Origin: Salinibacterium amurskyense | GTDB lineage: Bacteria > Actinomycetota > Actinomycetes > Actinomycetales > Microbacteriaceae | Length of the DNA: 64,000 nt | Reading direction: 5' to 3' | Assembly: GCF_002797685.1 (NCBI RefSeq) | Contig: NZ_PGFH01000001.1 | Coordinates: 248,001 to 312,000, forward strand | In this document: positions 25,397-34,809 of the stretch, piece after piece | Numbering within the stretch: the first letter of the stretch is position 1 | Layout of the letters: each line of letters begins with the position of its first letter | The notes under the pieces: model-generated | The model's database searches: none | What the model was told of the DNA's origin: nothing | Seen by the model: only the letters and a program-made list of their open reading frames with translations | Made by a program: the position numbers and the translations under genes

Positions 25397-26467
25397 GTGA
25401 CCAGCAACCGAGTACAGCTCCGCCCCGAAATCGCCGCCATCGTGCCCTACCGTCAGGGCGCGCCCGCCGCAGCGGATGCCTTCAAGCTGTCCTCCAACGA
25501 AAACCCCTACGAGCCATTGCCCTCGGTGCTGGCGCAATTGTCGACGCACTCGATCAACCGCTACCCCGACGCATCCGCCCTCGAATTGCGCACGCAACTG
25601 GCAGAACGCTTCGGCGTCACCGCCGACAGCGTTCAAGTAGGAGCCGGTTCCGTTGCCGTGCTCGCCCAACTCGTCAGCGCCGCCGCCGCCCCCGGTGACG
25701 AAGTCATCTACGCCTGGCGTAGCTTCGAGGCCTACCCGCTGCTGGTTTCCTCGGCAGGCGCCACGAGCGTGCAGGTCGCGGACCAGGCCGACCACCGGCA
25801 CGACCTTGCGGCTATGAGTGCCGCAATTACGGCATCCACTCGCGTGGTGATCGTGTGCAGCCCCAATAACCCCACCAGCACCGTCGTCACGGATGCCGAA
25901 TTCCGTGACTTCATGGCCACCGTTCCCGAGAACGTCCTTGTAGTTCTCGACGAGGCCTACCGCGAGTTCGTGACAGACCCCGAGGCCGTGCGGGGGGAAA
26001 CCCTGGTGGACCAGTACCCCAACCTCGTATTGCTGCGCACCTTCTCCAAGGCTTACGGCCTGGCCGGCCTGCGCATTGGGTACGCCATTGGCCCCGAATA
26101 CGTGATGGATGCGGCGCGAGCGGTAGCGATTCCGCTCTCGGTCACGGAGCTTGCTCAGAAAGCTGCCACCGCATCCCTCGAACATGAAAATGAATTGTTA
26201 GAGCGAGTCAGCCGTATTAACGAGGTACGCGAGCAGATCGTGGCAGGGCTTCGCGAGCAGGGCTGGGCGGTACCAACGCCCAACGGCAACTTCGTCTGGT
26301 TGCCCACCGGGGCAGCAACCGACTGGGCTGCCGAGGTTTTCCGCAGCCACGGCATCGTCGTTCGAGCCCTAGGCGAGGGCCTGCGAATCAGTGTTGGCGA
26401 AGCCGAATCTGTGGAGAAACTCCTAAGGGCAGCCCAAGAGGTTGTCGCTTCACGGAAAACGAACTGA
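25397..26467 (+). CDS. hisC: Histidinol-phosphate aminotransferase (or aromatic aminotransferase)
   Basis: This 356-aa PLP enzyme converts histidinol phosphate and 2-oxoglutarate to imidazole acetol phosphate and glutamate, or transaminates aromatic amino acids. It has KLSSNENPYEPLPSV near the N-terminus, the PNNPTSTVV loop, the cofactor Asp in VLDEAYREF, and the Schiff-base Lys in RTFSKAYGLAGLRIGY. The start is GTG. It lies apart from other his genes, and many actinobacteria carry such a stand-alone copy (often called pat or hisC2). Substrate is not settled. Confidence 0.85.
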   Translation: MTSNRVQLRPEIAAIVPYRQGAPAAADAFKLSSNENPYEPLPSVLAQLSTHSINRYPDASALELRTQLAERFGVTADSVQVGAGSVAVLAQLVSAAAAPGDEVIYAWRSFEAYPLLVSSAGATSVQVADQADHRHDLAAMSAAITASTRVVIVCSPNNPTSTVVTDAEFRDFMATVPENVLVVLDEAYREFVTDPEAVRGETLVDQYPNLVLLRTFSKAYGLAGLRIGYAIGPEYVMDAARAVAIPLSVTELAQKAATASLEHENELLERVSRINEVREQIVAGLREQGWAVPTPNGNFVWLPTGAATDWAAEVFRSHGIVVRALGEGLRISVGEAESVEKLLRAAQEVVASRKTN

Positions 26468-26491
26468 CCCGAGCCGCGTTAGATTAGTCGA

Positions 26492-27607
26492 ATGTCTTAT
26501 ACCGCCGCGACGGTTCAGCTGCTGTCTCCCGAGGGCACGCTCGTTCACAGCGATGCCAGCGAACAGTACCTCCCGCATGTAGACAAGCTCAGTGACGATG
26601 CTCTTCAGGAGTTCCACCGCCACATGGTGGTGATGCGCCGCTTCGATATCGAAGCCGCCAACCTGCAGCGTCAAGGTCAACTTGCCCTCTGGGTGCCGAG
26701 TCACGGCCAAGAAGCTGCTCAAGTGGGTTCGGCACTGGCCGCGAGGCCGCAAGATCACCTCTTTCCCTCGTACCGTGAACACGTCATCGCTCTCATGCGC
26801 GGCGTTGACCCGATCACGATCCTCTCGATGTTCCGCGGCCTCAGCCACGGTGGCTGGGATCCGAAAGAGCACGACAACTTCCACCTCTACACGCTCGTCA
26901 TCGGCTCGCAGACTCTGCACGCCACGGGCTACGCAATGGGAATGGGCCTCGACGGCCGCAGCGGAACCGGTGACCCCGAGAAGGACGCCGCCGTGATGGT
27001 CTACTTCGGCGACGGCTCAACGAGCCAGGGTGATGTGAGCGAAGCAATGGTCTTCGCCGCCAGCTACCAAACCCCGCAAGTCTTCTTCTTGCAGAACAAC
27101 CACTGGGCAATCTCGGTTCCCGTGTCACGCCAGTCGCGCACCCCGCTGTACCTGCGCGGCGAAGGCTTCGGCATCCCGAGCGTTCAAATCGACGGCAACG
27201 ACGTTCTTGCGAGCTTCGCCGTAACCCAAGCCAACTTGGATGCCGCCCGCGCAGGCGAGGGACCCCGCTTCATTGAGGCCCTCACCTACCGCATGGGTGC
27301 CCACACCACGAGCGACGACCCCTCGAAGTACCGCGACAACAGCGAGCTCGAGTTCTGGGCCCAACGTGACCCCATCACTCGATTCGAGACGTATCTGCGG
27401 GCCCGCGGCGCGAGCCAAAGCTTCTTTGACGAACTCGCAACGGAAGGCGACGACCTCGCCGCCGACATCCGCAAGCGCATTCTCGAGCTGCCCACCCCGG
27501 CTACCTCCACCCTCTTTGACCACGTCTATTCCGACCCTCACCCCGTAATGGATGCGCAGCGTCAAGCGCTCGCCGACTTCGAGGCATCGTTTGAGGAGGG
27601 CAACTAA
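26492..27607 (+). CDS. 2-oxoacid dehydrogenase E1 component, alpha subunit
   Basis: This 371-aa thiamine-diphosphate enzyme half decarboxylates a branched-chain 2-oxoacid or pyruvate. The ThDP motif is complete: GDGSTSQGDVSEAMVFAASY through QNNHWAIS (about residues 173-210). VPSHGQEAAQVGSAL and the phosphorylation-loop-like RMGAHTTSDDPSKYR are also present. Because actinobacteria normally use homodimeric AceE for pyruvate, a branched-chain role is more likely. The gene overlaps the beta subunit (TAATG), and no E3 gene is present locally. Confidence 0.92.
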   Translation: MSYTAATVQLLSPEGTLVHSDASEQYLPHVDKLSDDALQEFHRHMVVMRRFDIEAANLQRQGQLALWVPSHGQEAAQVGSALAARPQDHLFPSYREHVIALMRGVDPITILSMFRGLSHGGWDPKEHDNFHLYTLVIGSQTLHATGYAMGMGLDGRSGTGDPEKDAAVMVYFGDGSTSQGDVSEAMVFAASYQTPQVFFLQNNHWAISVPVSRQSRTPLYLRGEGFGIPSVQIDGNDVLASFAVTQANLDAARAGEGPRFIEALTYRMGAHTTSDDPSKYRDNSELEFWAQRDPITRFETYLRARGASQSFFDELATEGDDLAADIRKRILELPTPATSTLFDHVYSDPHPVMDAQRQALADFEASFEEGN

Positions 27608-28584
27608 TGACTGAAACCATGACAATGGCGAAGGCTCTCAACGAGGGTCTGCGTGCCGCCATGGGCGCCAACGACCGCGTTCTCCTGATGGGTGAAGACA
27701 TTGGTCCGCTCGGCGGCGTCTTCCGTGTCACCGAGGGACTGCAGTCCGAATTCGGCGACAAGCGCGTTCTTGATACTCCGCTGGCTGAGTCCGGCATCGT
27801 GGGTACCGCGATCGGGCTGGCGATGGGCGGATTCCGTCCCGTGTGCGAGATTCAGTTCGACGGTTTTATTTTTCCCGGCTTCGACCAGATCACGTCGCAA
27901 CTGGCCAAGCTGACTGCGCGCCACGAGGGCACGCTGCAAATGCCCGTCGTGATTCGTGTTCCCTACGGCGGTCACATCGGCGCGGTTGAGCATCACCAGG
28001 AAAGCCCGGAGGCGTACTTTGCGCACACTCCGGGTCTGCGCCTGCTGAGCCCGGCCACCCCGCACGATGCGTACTGGCTCATTCAAGAAGCCATCGCCAG
28101 CAATGACCCCGTCATGTTCTTCGAGCCCAAGTCGCGTTACTGGCAGAAGGGCGAGGTCGACCGCGATTCGAGCGGCATCGCCACTCACGCCAGCCGTGTG
28201 GTTCGCGAAGGCACCGAAGTGACGCTCGTGGGTCACGGCGCTATCGTCTCCACCCTGCTGCAGGCGGCAGAACTCGCTGCTGAAGAAGGCACGAGCGTCG
28301 AGGTTGTTGACCTTCGATCGCTCTCCCCCATCGACTACGACCCGATTGTGGCATCCGCCCAAAAAACGGGCCGCGTCGTTGTTGTTCAAGAGGCACCCGG
28401 GAATGTCAGCGTGGGCTCAGAGGTTGCCGCCACGGTAACCGAGCGCGCGTTCTACTCACTCGAAGCACCTGTGCTGCGCGTGAGCGGCTACGACCTCCCG
28501 TTCCCTCCCGCCAAGCTGGAATCCGTGTACTTGCCCAGTGTTGACCGCATCTTGGATGCTGTCGACCGGGCATTGGCCTACTGA
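27607..28584 (+). CDS. 2-oxoacid dehydrogenase E1 component, beta subunit
   Basis: This 325-aa subunit completes the E1 heterotetramer. It shows [20 protein letters not shown], the [24 protein letters not shown] segment with the ThDP-activating Glu, [13 protein letters not shown], and the C-terminal domain [13 protein letters not shown]. Length is standard. It starts within the stop of the alpha subunit and lies 14 bases before E2. Confidence 0.93.
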   Translation: MTETMTMAKALNEGLRAAMGANDRVLLMGEDIGPLGGVFRVTEGLQSEFGDKRVLDTPLAESGIVGTAIGLAMGGFRPVCEIQFDGFIFPGFDQITSQLAKLTARHEGTLQMPVVIRVPYGGHIGAVEHHQESPEAYFAHTPGLRLLSPATPHDAYWLIQEAIASNDPVMFFEPKSRYWQKGEVDRDSSGIATHASRVVREGTEVTLVGHGAIVSTLLQAAELAAEEGTSVEVVDLRSLSPIDYDPIVASAQKTGRVVVVQEAPGNVSVGSEVAATVTERAFYSLEAPVLRVSGYDLPFPPAKLESVYLPSVDRILDAVDRALAY

Positions 28585-28598
28585 CGAAGGAGGCCCCC

Positions 28599-29987
28599 GT
28601 GGCCGTATCTGAATTTCCTCTCCCCGATGTGGGCGAGGGGCTGACTGAAGCCGAGATCGTCTCCTGGAAGGTTGCGCCCGGTGACGAGATCACCGTCAAC
28701 CAGGTTCTCGTCGAGATCGAGACCGCGAAGTCGCTCGTAGAACTGCCATCGCCGTTCGCCGGCACCGTGCAGAAGCTTCTGGTGGAGGAGGGCGCGACCG
28801 TTGAGGTCGGCACCCCGATCATCAGCGTGCAGTCCGTCGGGGGCTCGGTTGAGCTGACCGCACCGGGCTCGGGCGAAGACGAGAGCCACGGCATGATGTC
28901 CGACGTCGGTACTGAGAGCAGTGCAGCGGATGACGCTGCCGCTGCTGTCGCTGACACGGCATCCACCATTGCTAACGAAGACGACAAGCCCGGAGCCGTG
29001 CTCGTGGGCTACGGCACTGGCGGACACGTGAGCTCGCGTCGCCGCAAGGGTGGGCAACCGGCCAAGGCTGAGACTGCCGCCGCTGCAGCGAAGCCGCGCC
29101 CGGCATCCGTGCCCGCGTCGTTCGCTAGCCCGATCATTGCCAAGCCGCCGATTCGCAAGCTGGCCAAGGACCTCGGGGTTGAACTCGCTGAGGTTGCTGC
29201 CACCGGGCTCGCTGGAGAGACCACGCGCGAAGATGTGATTCGTCATGCTTCGCAGGCGAGCGTCTTCCGCAACATCGAAACTCCCGCGTGGGGCGACGAG
29301 CGCGAAGAGCGCATTCCCGTAAAGGGCGTGCGCAAGGCCATCGCTAAGGCCATGGTGCACAGTGCTTTCACTGCGCCGCACGTGAGCGTCTTTACCGACG
29401 TGGATGCCACGCGAACCATGGAGTTCGTGAAGCGCCTCAAGAACTCCCCCGACTTCGCTGGCGTGCGCGTGAGCCCGCTGCTGATCATGGCCAAGGCCGT
29501 GAACTGGGCCGTGCGCCGCAACCCCACCGTGAACTCCAGCTGGACCGACAAAGAGATCATCGTTCACCACTACGTGAACCTCGGTATCGCCGCGGCAACC
29601 CCGCGCGGCCTTATCGTGCCGAACATCAAGGACGCTCAAGACTTGAGCCTCTTCGATCTCGCCAAAGCCCTTGAACAGCTCACGCTCACCGCGCGCGACG
29701 GCAAGACGCAGCCCGCCGAAATGTCGAACGGCACGATCACGATTACCAACATCGGTTCGTACGGCATGGATACGGGTACGCCGATCATCAACCCGGGCGA
29801 GGCTGCGATTGTGGCTCTTGGCTCGATCAAGCAGAAGCCGTGGGTTGTCGATGGAGAAGTACGCGCCCGCTACGTGACGACCGTGAGCGCAAGCTTCGAC
29901 CACCGCATCGTCGATGGGGATGTCGCTAGCCGCTTCGTCGCCGACCTCGCGAGTGTGCTCGAAGAGCCTGCGCTGCTGCTCGACTAA
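28599..29987 (+). CDS. Dihydrolipoamide acyltransferase E2 component
   Basis: This 462-aa core enzyme carries acyl groups on lipoate. A single lipoyl domain at the N-terminus has the modifiable lysine in [11 protein letters not shown] (Lys44). A flexible Ala/Glu/Asp-rich linker follows. The peripheral-subunit-binding domain ([25 protein letters not shown]) begins near residue 185. The catalytic domain ends with [15 protein letters not shown], containing the active-site His. It starts with GTG after AAGGAGG. Confidence 0.93.
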   Translation: MAVSEFPLPDVGEGLTEAEIVSWKVAPGDEITVNQVLVEIETAKSLVELPSPFAGTVQKLLVEEGATVEVGTPIISVQSVGGSVELTAPGSGEDESHGMMSDVGTESSAADDAAAAVADTASTIANEDDKPGAVLVGYGTGGHVSSRRRKGGQPAKAETAAAAAKPRPASVPASFASPIIAKPPIRKLAKDLGVELAEVAATGLAGETTREDVIRHASQASVFRNIETPAWGDEREERIPVKGVRKAIAKAMVHSAFTAPHVSVFTDVDATRTMEFVKRLKNSPDFAGVRVSPLLIMAKAVNWAVRRNPTVNSSWTDKEIIVHHYVNLGIAAATPRGLIVPNIKDAQDLSLFDLAKALEQLTLTARDGKTQPAEMSNGTITITNIGSYGMDTGTPIINPGEAAIVALGSIKQKPWVVDGEVRARYVTTVSASFDHRIVDGDVASRFVADLASVLEEPALLLD

Positions 29988-30057
29988 CAACCGAGCATTC
30001 GCCACTAACACCCCGACGTTGCACCGCTTTCGGCGCAACGGTGGGTAATGTGGCCGC

Positions 30058-31197
30058 ATGGTCACGAAGAAGAAATCGTCTGCAGCGGCGTCTGCATCCG
30101 AAGCGAAGCGCCCCGGAATCCACGAACTGTGGACCGACCGCTTAGGCGCCTGGTCCATTCGGGCGCTGCAAGTTCTCTTGCTGCTGACGCTTGTTTCGGT
30201 GATCGTTTTTGCTCTTACGCAGATCAAGCTCGTCGTCATTCCGGTACTGATCGCGCTGATCTTCGCCGCGGCCGCGAGCCCGATCGTGGTGTGGATGCGC
30301 CGCCGCGGGGTGGGCCGAGCGCTGTCGACTTGGATCGCACTACTGGGCGGAATCGCCCTGTTCGGTGGCTTGGTCACTGCCGTGGTGTTCGCGGTAGAAG
30401 ACCAGTGGTCCGAGCTATCTGACTCGGCTGTTGAAGGCTTCGAACAGCTCAAGAACTTCGCACTCGATGGCCCCTTCCCCATTGACCAGACCGCCCTCGA
30501 CGATGCCTGGAACGCGGTAATCGACTTTGTCACGAGCGCGACCTTCGGTCTCGGCGCTATTCAGGGAGTCTCGGCAGCAGCTCAGGTCGTCACCGGAATC
30601 TTGCTCGGCCTGGTCATCCTGTTCTTCTTCCTCAAGGATGGCGACCGCATTTGGGAGTTCTTCCTTCGCCCGATGTCAGGCGAACGTCTAGCGCGAGGCC
30701 ACCGCATCGGTCACACCGCCGTTCGCACTCTCGGCGGCTATGTTCGCGGAACCGCAACGGTGGCTGCCGTTGACGCCCTCGGCATCGGCATCGGACTCGC
30801 GATCTTGCAGGTGCCGCTTGCGTTGCCCCTCTCGGTAATCGTCTTCTTGGGCGCCTTCATCCCGCTCGTCGGTGCGACCGTCGCCGGCATCCTCGCCGCC
30901 GTTGTCGCTCTCGTGACGAACGGCTGGGTCGTAGCTCTCATCGTTCTCGGCATCGTCGTGTTGGTCAACCAGCTCGAGGGCAACTTCCTCCAGCCCGTCG
31001 TGATGGCTCAGTCCCTGAGCATCCACCCGCTCGTGATCTTGGTGGCATTGACCGCCGGAACGATTCTGGGCGGCATCGTCGGTGCCGTACTGGCCGTGCC
31101 GATCGCCGCCGTGGGCTGGTCGATTCTCAAGACCTGGAACGAAAAGGGCCACAAGCCCGACCTCGACCCTGCTCCCGAGAAGGCCAAGAAGAAATAG
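30058..31197 (+). CDS. AI-2E family transporter (PerM/YdiK-like)
   Basis: This 379-aa polytopic membrane protein has about seven transmembrane segments. Family motifs include VVIPVLIALIFAAAASPIVVWMRRRGV (N-terminal) and the C-terminal FLGAFIPLVGATVAG, NQLEGNFLQPVVMAQSLSIHPLVIL. The name comes from one member exporting autoinducer-2; others move ions such as Na+ or protons. A lysine-rich N-terminus (KKKSSAAASASEAKRP) and C-terminus (KAKKK) are present. It is convergent with the flavoenzyme gene. Confidence 0.88.
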   Translation: MVTKKKSSAAASASEAKRPGIHELWTDRLGAWSIRALQVLLLLTLVSVIVFALTQIKLVVIPVLIALIFAAAASPIVVWMRRRGVGRALSTWIALLGGIALFGGLVTAVVFAVEDQWSELSDSAVEGFEQLKNFALDGPFPIDQTALDDAWNAVIDFVTSATFGLGAIQGVSAAAQVVTGILLGLVILFFFLKDGDRIWEFFLRPMSGERLARGHRIGHTAVRTLGGYVRGTATVAAVDALGIGIGLAILQVPLALPLSVIVFLGAFIPLVGATVAGILAAVVALVTNGWVVALIVLGIVVLVNQLEGNFLQPVVMAQSLSIHPLVILVALTAGTILGGIVGAVLAVPIAAVGWSILKTWNEKGHKPDLDPAPEKAKKK

Positions 31198-31201
31198 CGC
31201 G

Positions 31202-32452
31202 CTAGCGGGGCCCGAGGGTTCGTTCGAGGAACGGATTCCAGAACTTGCCGTGCGGGTCGTACTCTCGCTGCAGCGCGACGAACTCGGTGCTCCGCGGGAA
31301 GCGTTCACGGATGACGTCAGCCCCGTAGTGAAACAGCTTGCCCCAGTGCTGGCGCGGCGCGAAAGGCGCCAGAGCCTCTTCGATGATGGGCAGTAGCGCT
31401 GCGACCTCGGCCTGATGCTTAGCCCACGTAAAGCCAATGCAGAGAACGTCGCGCTCGTACGCGGGGCTCATCCACAGCGCGTCGGCGGCGGCAGTGCGGA
31501 TCTCGGAGATCAGCAGGTGGGGCGAGATGTGGGCGCCCAGGGTTCGCAGCGCCTCCAGCGCCTCAACGCCGTGCTCCCGCGCCACGTAGTACTCGCTCTG
31601 CAACTCGTCACCGCCGTTGGAGGGCTGGCCGTCGAGGCGAAAGTGCGGCATCCGCTCTGACCACGGGCCGGGCACGCTTGCACGCGGGTTCACATTCTCG
31701 GGATTGAGCTCGTCAGCGTCGTCATACCAGGAACCACCGAACAGAGCGGATGCCAAGGGCGGCTCAGCGCCGTCAGCGAGGCGCGTCTTGAGCCAAATCT
31801 GCGCCACGGTGGGGCTCGCGAAGTCAGCAAGAAGGCTCACGCTGTAGGCGCTCGCCATCACCTCATCCAGTTGAGCCAGCACGGTCTCCCACGGGGCGAA
31901 CCGGTACACGTCTTGACGAACGACATAACTGGGTTGGATGTCGAGGCTCACGCGCGTGATGATGCCAAACGCACCGAGGCCCACAGCCAGCGCTGGCAGG
32001 TCGTCGCTGGAGCGATCGACCCTCACGAGCGTGCCGTCGGCCGTGACGAGTTCGACCTCAGCGATGGCCGTGGAGAGGATGCCGTTGCCGTCTCCGGAGC
32101 CGTGGGTGCCCGTTGCGGTCGCGCCGGCGACCGAGATGTGCGGCAGCGACCCCGTGTTGTGGAGGGCGAACCCGTGGCGTTGCAATTCATCGATCAGGAT
32201 GCCGAAGCTGGTGCCCCCGGTGACGCTGACGGTCATCGATGCCGCATCGATTCGGATGTCAGGGTCAAGCCCAGCCAGGCTAACGAGCGCTCCGGGCGTA
32301 TCCGCAATATCGGTGAAGGAGTGCCGGGTGCCGAGCGCTCGCACGCGCGGCCAGCGGGCCACAAGTTCTTGCACTTCGGCCGCTGTGGTCGGCTGCAGGA
32401 TCGCTTCGGCGCCGTAGGCGAGGTTGCCCGCCCAATTGGTGGTGGTCGACAT
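31202..32452 (-). CDS. FAD-linked alditol oxidase/D-arabinono-1,4-lactone oxidase-like enzyme
   Basis: This 416-aa flavoprotein has an N-terminal PCMH-type FAD domain: VRALGTRHSFTDIA, whose His probably attaches FAD covalently as in Streptomyces AldO; GGTSFGILIDELQRHGFAL; and GATATGTHGSGDGNG. The C-terminal ALO-like region ends with KLFHYGADVIRERFPRSTEFVALQREYDPHGKFWNPFLERTL. It should oxidise a sugar alcohol or aldonolactone with oxygen as acceptor. No pathway genes are adjacent. Confidence 0.85.
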   Translation of the reverse strand: MSTTTNWAGNLAYGAEAILQPTTAAEVQELVARWPRVRALGTRHSFTDIADTPGALVSLAGLDPDIRIDAASMTVSVTGGTSFGILIDELQRHGFALHNTGSLPHISVAGATATGTHGSGDGNGILSTAIAEVELVTADGTLVRVDRSSDDLPALAVGLGAFGIITRVSLDIQPSYVVRQDVYRFAPWETVLAQLDEVMASAYSVSLLADFASPTVAQIWLKTRLADGAEPPLASALFGGSWYDDADELNPENVNPRASVPGPWSERMPHFRLDGQPSNGGDELQSEYYVAREHGVEALEALRTLGAHISPHLLISEIRTAAADALWMSPAYERDVLCIGFTWAKHQAEVAALLPIIEEALAPFAPRQHWGKLFHYGADVIRERFPRSTEFVALQREYDPHGKFWNPFLERTLGPR

Positions 32453-32495
32453 GGTGGTCCTCTCGCGGCAAGACCCCGCCCACGGCAGCGCAGTG

Positions 32496-32912
32496 TTAGT
32501 TGCGCTTGGGCATGGCCCACTTCGCGGAAAGCGTCACGATGATGACGAGAAAAGCCAGCTCGACCCCGCTCGCAAGCACATAGTATCCCCACTCTCCGAT
32601 AGCGGCCCCGACGATCGTCAGGGCAAAGAGGGGCGCCACGATGAGGTTCGTGAGGCGGTTTGAGCGGTGGGGCAGCAGCACGCTCAGCGCGATCATCAGT
32701 GTTGGGATCGTCACGTACATGATGATCCCGAGCATGAAGGGTTGACCGATGTCGAACACGAAGACCCGCCCGGCCTCGATCTGTTCGCGATAGTCGGGCC
32801 GGTAGAAGCCGAAAATGTCGACGAAGGCCACGAGCACCATCGTTGCGGTCCAGAGAGCAGCGAGCCGGATGCGCACATCGAGCGGTGTGAGGGGTGAAGT
32901 GTCAGTGGTCAC
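32496..32912 (-). CDS. Four-helix membrane protein (DUF6326-like)
   Basis: This 138-aa protein has four hydrophobic segments (WTATMVLVAFVDIFGFY, GIIMYVTIPTLMIALSVLL, LIVAPLFALTIVGAAIG, YVLASGVELAFLVIIVTLS). The pattern fits a small family of bacterial membrane proteins (DUF6326), function unknown. It is transcribed divergently from a TetR-family regulator. A palindromic operator lies between them, so it is the likely regulated target. Confidence 0.65.
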   Translation of the reverse strand: MTTDTSPLTPLDVRIRLAALWTATMVLVAFVDIFGFYRPDYREQIEAGRVFVFDIGQPFMLGIIMYVTIPTLMIALSVLLPHRSNRLTNLIVAPLFALTIVGAAIGEWGYYVLASGVELAFLVIIVTLSAKWAMPKRN

Positions 32913-32962
32913 GGTGAGTGCCTTTCGGGTGTTGTTGGTTCTGTGATCATTCGGAGTATAGG

Positions 32963-32976
32963 CTTACACCTGTAAG
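32963..32976. promoter_or_regulatory. Palindromic operator for divergent TetR regulator
   Basis: CTTACA and TGTAAG flank a CC centre in the 82-base gap between the membrane protein gene and the TetR gene. The position, 19 bases before the TetR start, suits autorepression. Confidence 0.65.
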
Positions 32977-32994
32977 GGGCGCAACAATAGGGAC

Positions 32995-33651
32995 ATGAGC
33001 GTACGAGGAACGTTGAGTCGTGAGCGGATCGTGGATGCTGCTGCTGCGGTTGCAGATCGAGACGGTCTCGCAAGCGTCAGCATGCGCACCGTCGGGGCGG
33101 AACTGAAGGTTCAGGCCATGTCGCTGTACCATCACGTCTCCAACAAGGAAGCACTGCTCAATGAGCTTGCGGAGTGGGTGTTCTCGCAAATTGAACTGCC
33201 CGAGATCGATGCACCCTGGCGTGAGCAAATGGTGCGACGAGCGCAGTCTGCGCGGCAGGTGTTGCGCGCTCACCCCTGGGGTTTGGGGATGCTCGAATCT
33301 CGGCCGGTTCCCGGTCCAGCGCTGTTGCGTCACCACGATCGGGTCATGGGGTGCCTCATGGCGCATGGCTTTTCGGCGGCCCTCGCGACGCACGCGTTTT
33401 CGACGATTGATGCGTTCGTCTATGGCTTCGTGCTGACGGAATCCGGCCTTCCCTTCGCTCCTGGCGAGGGCGCGGAGGCTGAATTTGCGGCCGAGGTCGC
33501 GCCGTCAGCCGAGGAGTATCCGCACCTTGCTCGCGCGCTCGCCGAACTCTTCGGCGCCGGTGAGTATGCCTTTGAGAACGAGTTTGGCGACGGCCTCACG
33601 CTCATTCTGGATGGCCTGGAGTTGCAGCTCTCCGGTACGAACATTCGCTAG
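32995..33651 (+). CDS. TetR-family transcriptional regulator
   Basis: This 218-aa regulator has an N-terminal helix-turn-helix ([49 protein letters not shown], residues about 7-55), followed by a larger ligand-binding domain with TetR_C-like features (ESRPVPGPALLRHHDRVMG). It probably represses the divergent membrane protein gene and itself through the palindrome at 32963-32976. The ligand is unknown. Confidence 0.88.
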   Translation: MSVRGTLSRERIVDAAAAVADRDGLASVSMRTVGAELKVQAMSLYHHVSNKEALLNELAEWVFSQIELPEIDAPWREQMVRRAQSARQVLRAHPWGLGMLESRPVPGPALLRHHDRVMGCLMAHGFSAALATHAFSTIDAFVYGFVLTESGLPFAPGEGAEAEFAAEVAPSAEEYPHLARALAELFGAGEYAFENEFGDGLTLILDGLELQLSGTNIR

Positions 33652-33697
33652 GGAACGACCGTCTCGTCGCAAGGCCGCCCATCATCATGTACTCTAT

Positions 33698-33712
33698 TGA
33701 TAACGAATCTCA
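33698..33712. promoter_or_regulatory. Candidate Zur/Fur-type box upstream of znuA
   Basis: TGATAACGAATCTCA is an imperfect 7-1-7 inverted repeat, resembling TGATAATGATTATCA-type operators of Fur-family regulators. It lies about 40 bases before znuA. A zur gene closes the same cluster, supporting zinc-dependent control. Confidence 0.6.
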
Positions 33713-33749
33713 TTACCGGTATCACTCACAGTCTTAGAAGGACAGCTCG

Positions 33750-34796
33750 ATGTCTCGCTTTACCGCTCCACTTTTTGCCCGTCACCGCCCCCGCACTCTC
33801 ACAGCCGGAGCCGTGCTCGCGGTCTCCGCGCTCACCCTCGCCGGCTGCTCCACGAGCGAGCCCGCCGAGGAGGATGGCACCCTTTCCGTTGTTGCCTCCA
33901 CGATCGTTTACGGAAACATCGCTGCAACTCTCGGCGGTGACGCTGTCACTGTCACGAGCCTCATCGATAATCCAGCGCAAGACCCGCACAGCTACGAAGC
34001 GTCTGCCCGCGACCAGCTCGCAGTCTCTGAAGCAGACCTCGTCATTATCAATGGCGGAGGCTACGACCCCTTCGCCGAAGCCCTCTACGAAGCGGCAGGC
34101 GCCGACGCTATCCTCCTCAATGCCGTCGAAGCATCCGGCCTTCTCGAAGACGCCGACGAGCACGCTGACGAAGACCATGCTGATGAAGATCACGCGGATG
34201 AAGATCACGCGGATGAAGACCATGCTGAAGACGAGGCCGACGATGACCACGCCGACCACGACCATATCGAAGGCTTTAACGAGCACATTTGGTACAGCTT
34301 CCACGCGATCGAACATGTCGCTGAGCACATCGCGGAGGAGCTCACGGAATTGAGCCCTGAGAACAGCGATGCCTTTGAAACGAACCTCGACACTTTCCTG
34401 GGCGAGCTCGAAGGCCTCGAAGAGCAGGCTGACACGATCGCAGAGACAACTGAGGGCCAAGGCGCTGCCGTAACGGAGCCTGTGGCCGTATACCTGCTCG
34501 AAGCAGTGGGCCTGCACGATGACACTTCGCCAGAGTTCACCGAAGCGATCGAAGAAGGTTCTGACGTTCCTCCGGCAGCTCTCCTCGAGGTTCTTGAGTT
34601 GGTTGCGTCGGATCATGCGGCACTCTTGGCCTACAACGAGCAGACCTCGAGCCCCGAGACTGAGCGTGTGCGTGAAGCCGCCGAAGAGGCAGGTCTCCCC
34701 GTGGTGTCATTTACTGAGACGCTGCCCGAGGGTGCAGACTACATCGAATGGATGTCTTCAAACTTGGATGCACTCGCGGTCGTTCTTGTCCCGTAG
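33750..34796 (+). CDS. znuA: Zinc ABC transporter substrate-binding lipoprotein
   Basis: This 348-aa cluster A-I metal-binding protein is anchored by a lipobox (LTLAGC, Cys33). Candidate metal ligands include His80 in AQDPHSYE, and His179 and His185 in NEHIWYSFHAIEHVAEHI. Between them is an extended loop of HADED repeats (residues 134-172) that adds many His and Asp. Such a His-rich loop is typical of ZnuA rather than manganese-specific proteins. It is the first gene of znuA-znuC-znuB-zur and is preceded by a Zur-type box. Confidence 0.88.
   Translation: MSRFTAPLFARHRPRTLTAGAVLAVSALTLAGCSTSEPAEEDGTLSVVASTIVYGNIAATLGGDAVTVTSLIDNPAQDPHSYEASARDQLAVSEADLVIINGGGYDPFAEALYEAAGADAILLNAVEASGLLEDADEHADEDHADEDHADEDHADEDHAEDEADDDHADHDHIEGFNEHIWYSFHAIEHVAEHIAEELTELSPENSDAFETNLDTFLGELEGLEEQADTIAETTEGQGAAVTEPVAVYLLEAVGLHDDTSPEFTEAIEEGSDVPPAALLEVLELVASDHAALLAYNEQTSSPETERVREAAEEAGLPVVSFTETLPEGADYIEWMSSNLDALAVVLVP
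34149..34265 (+). repeat. In-frame 15-bp repeats encoding the His-rich ZnuA loop
   Basis: Imperfect repeats of a 15-base unit encode HADED several times, then diverge to EADDDHADHDH. The number of copies may vary by slippage, altering loop length without frame loss. Confidence 0.8.
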
Positions 34797-34809
34797 TGGG
34801 GCGAACCCT

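Noticed and set aside
28578-30533. Long minus-strand open frame of 651 codons opposite the E2 gene
   Set aside because: It is a high-G+C shadow of the well-supported E2 and AI-2E genes and has no recognisable domain.
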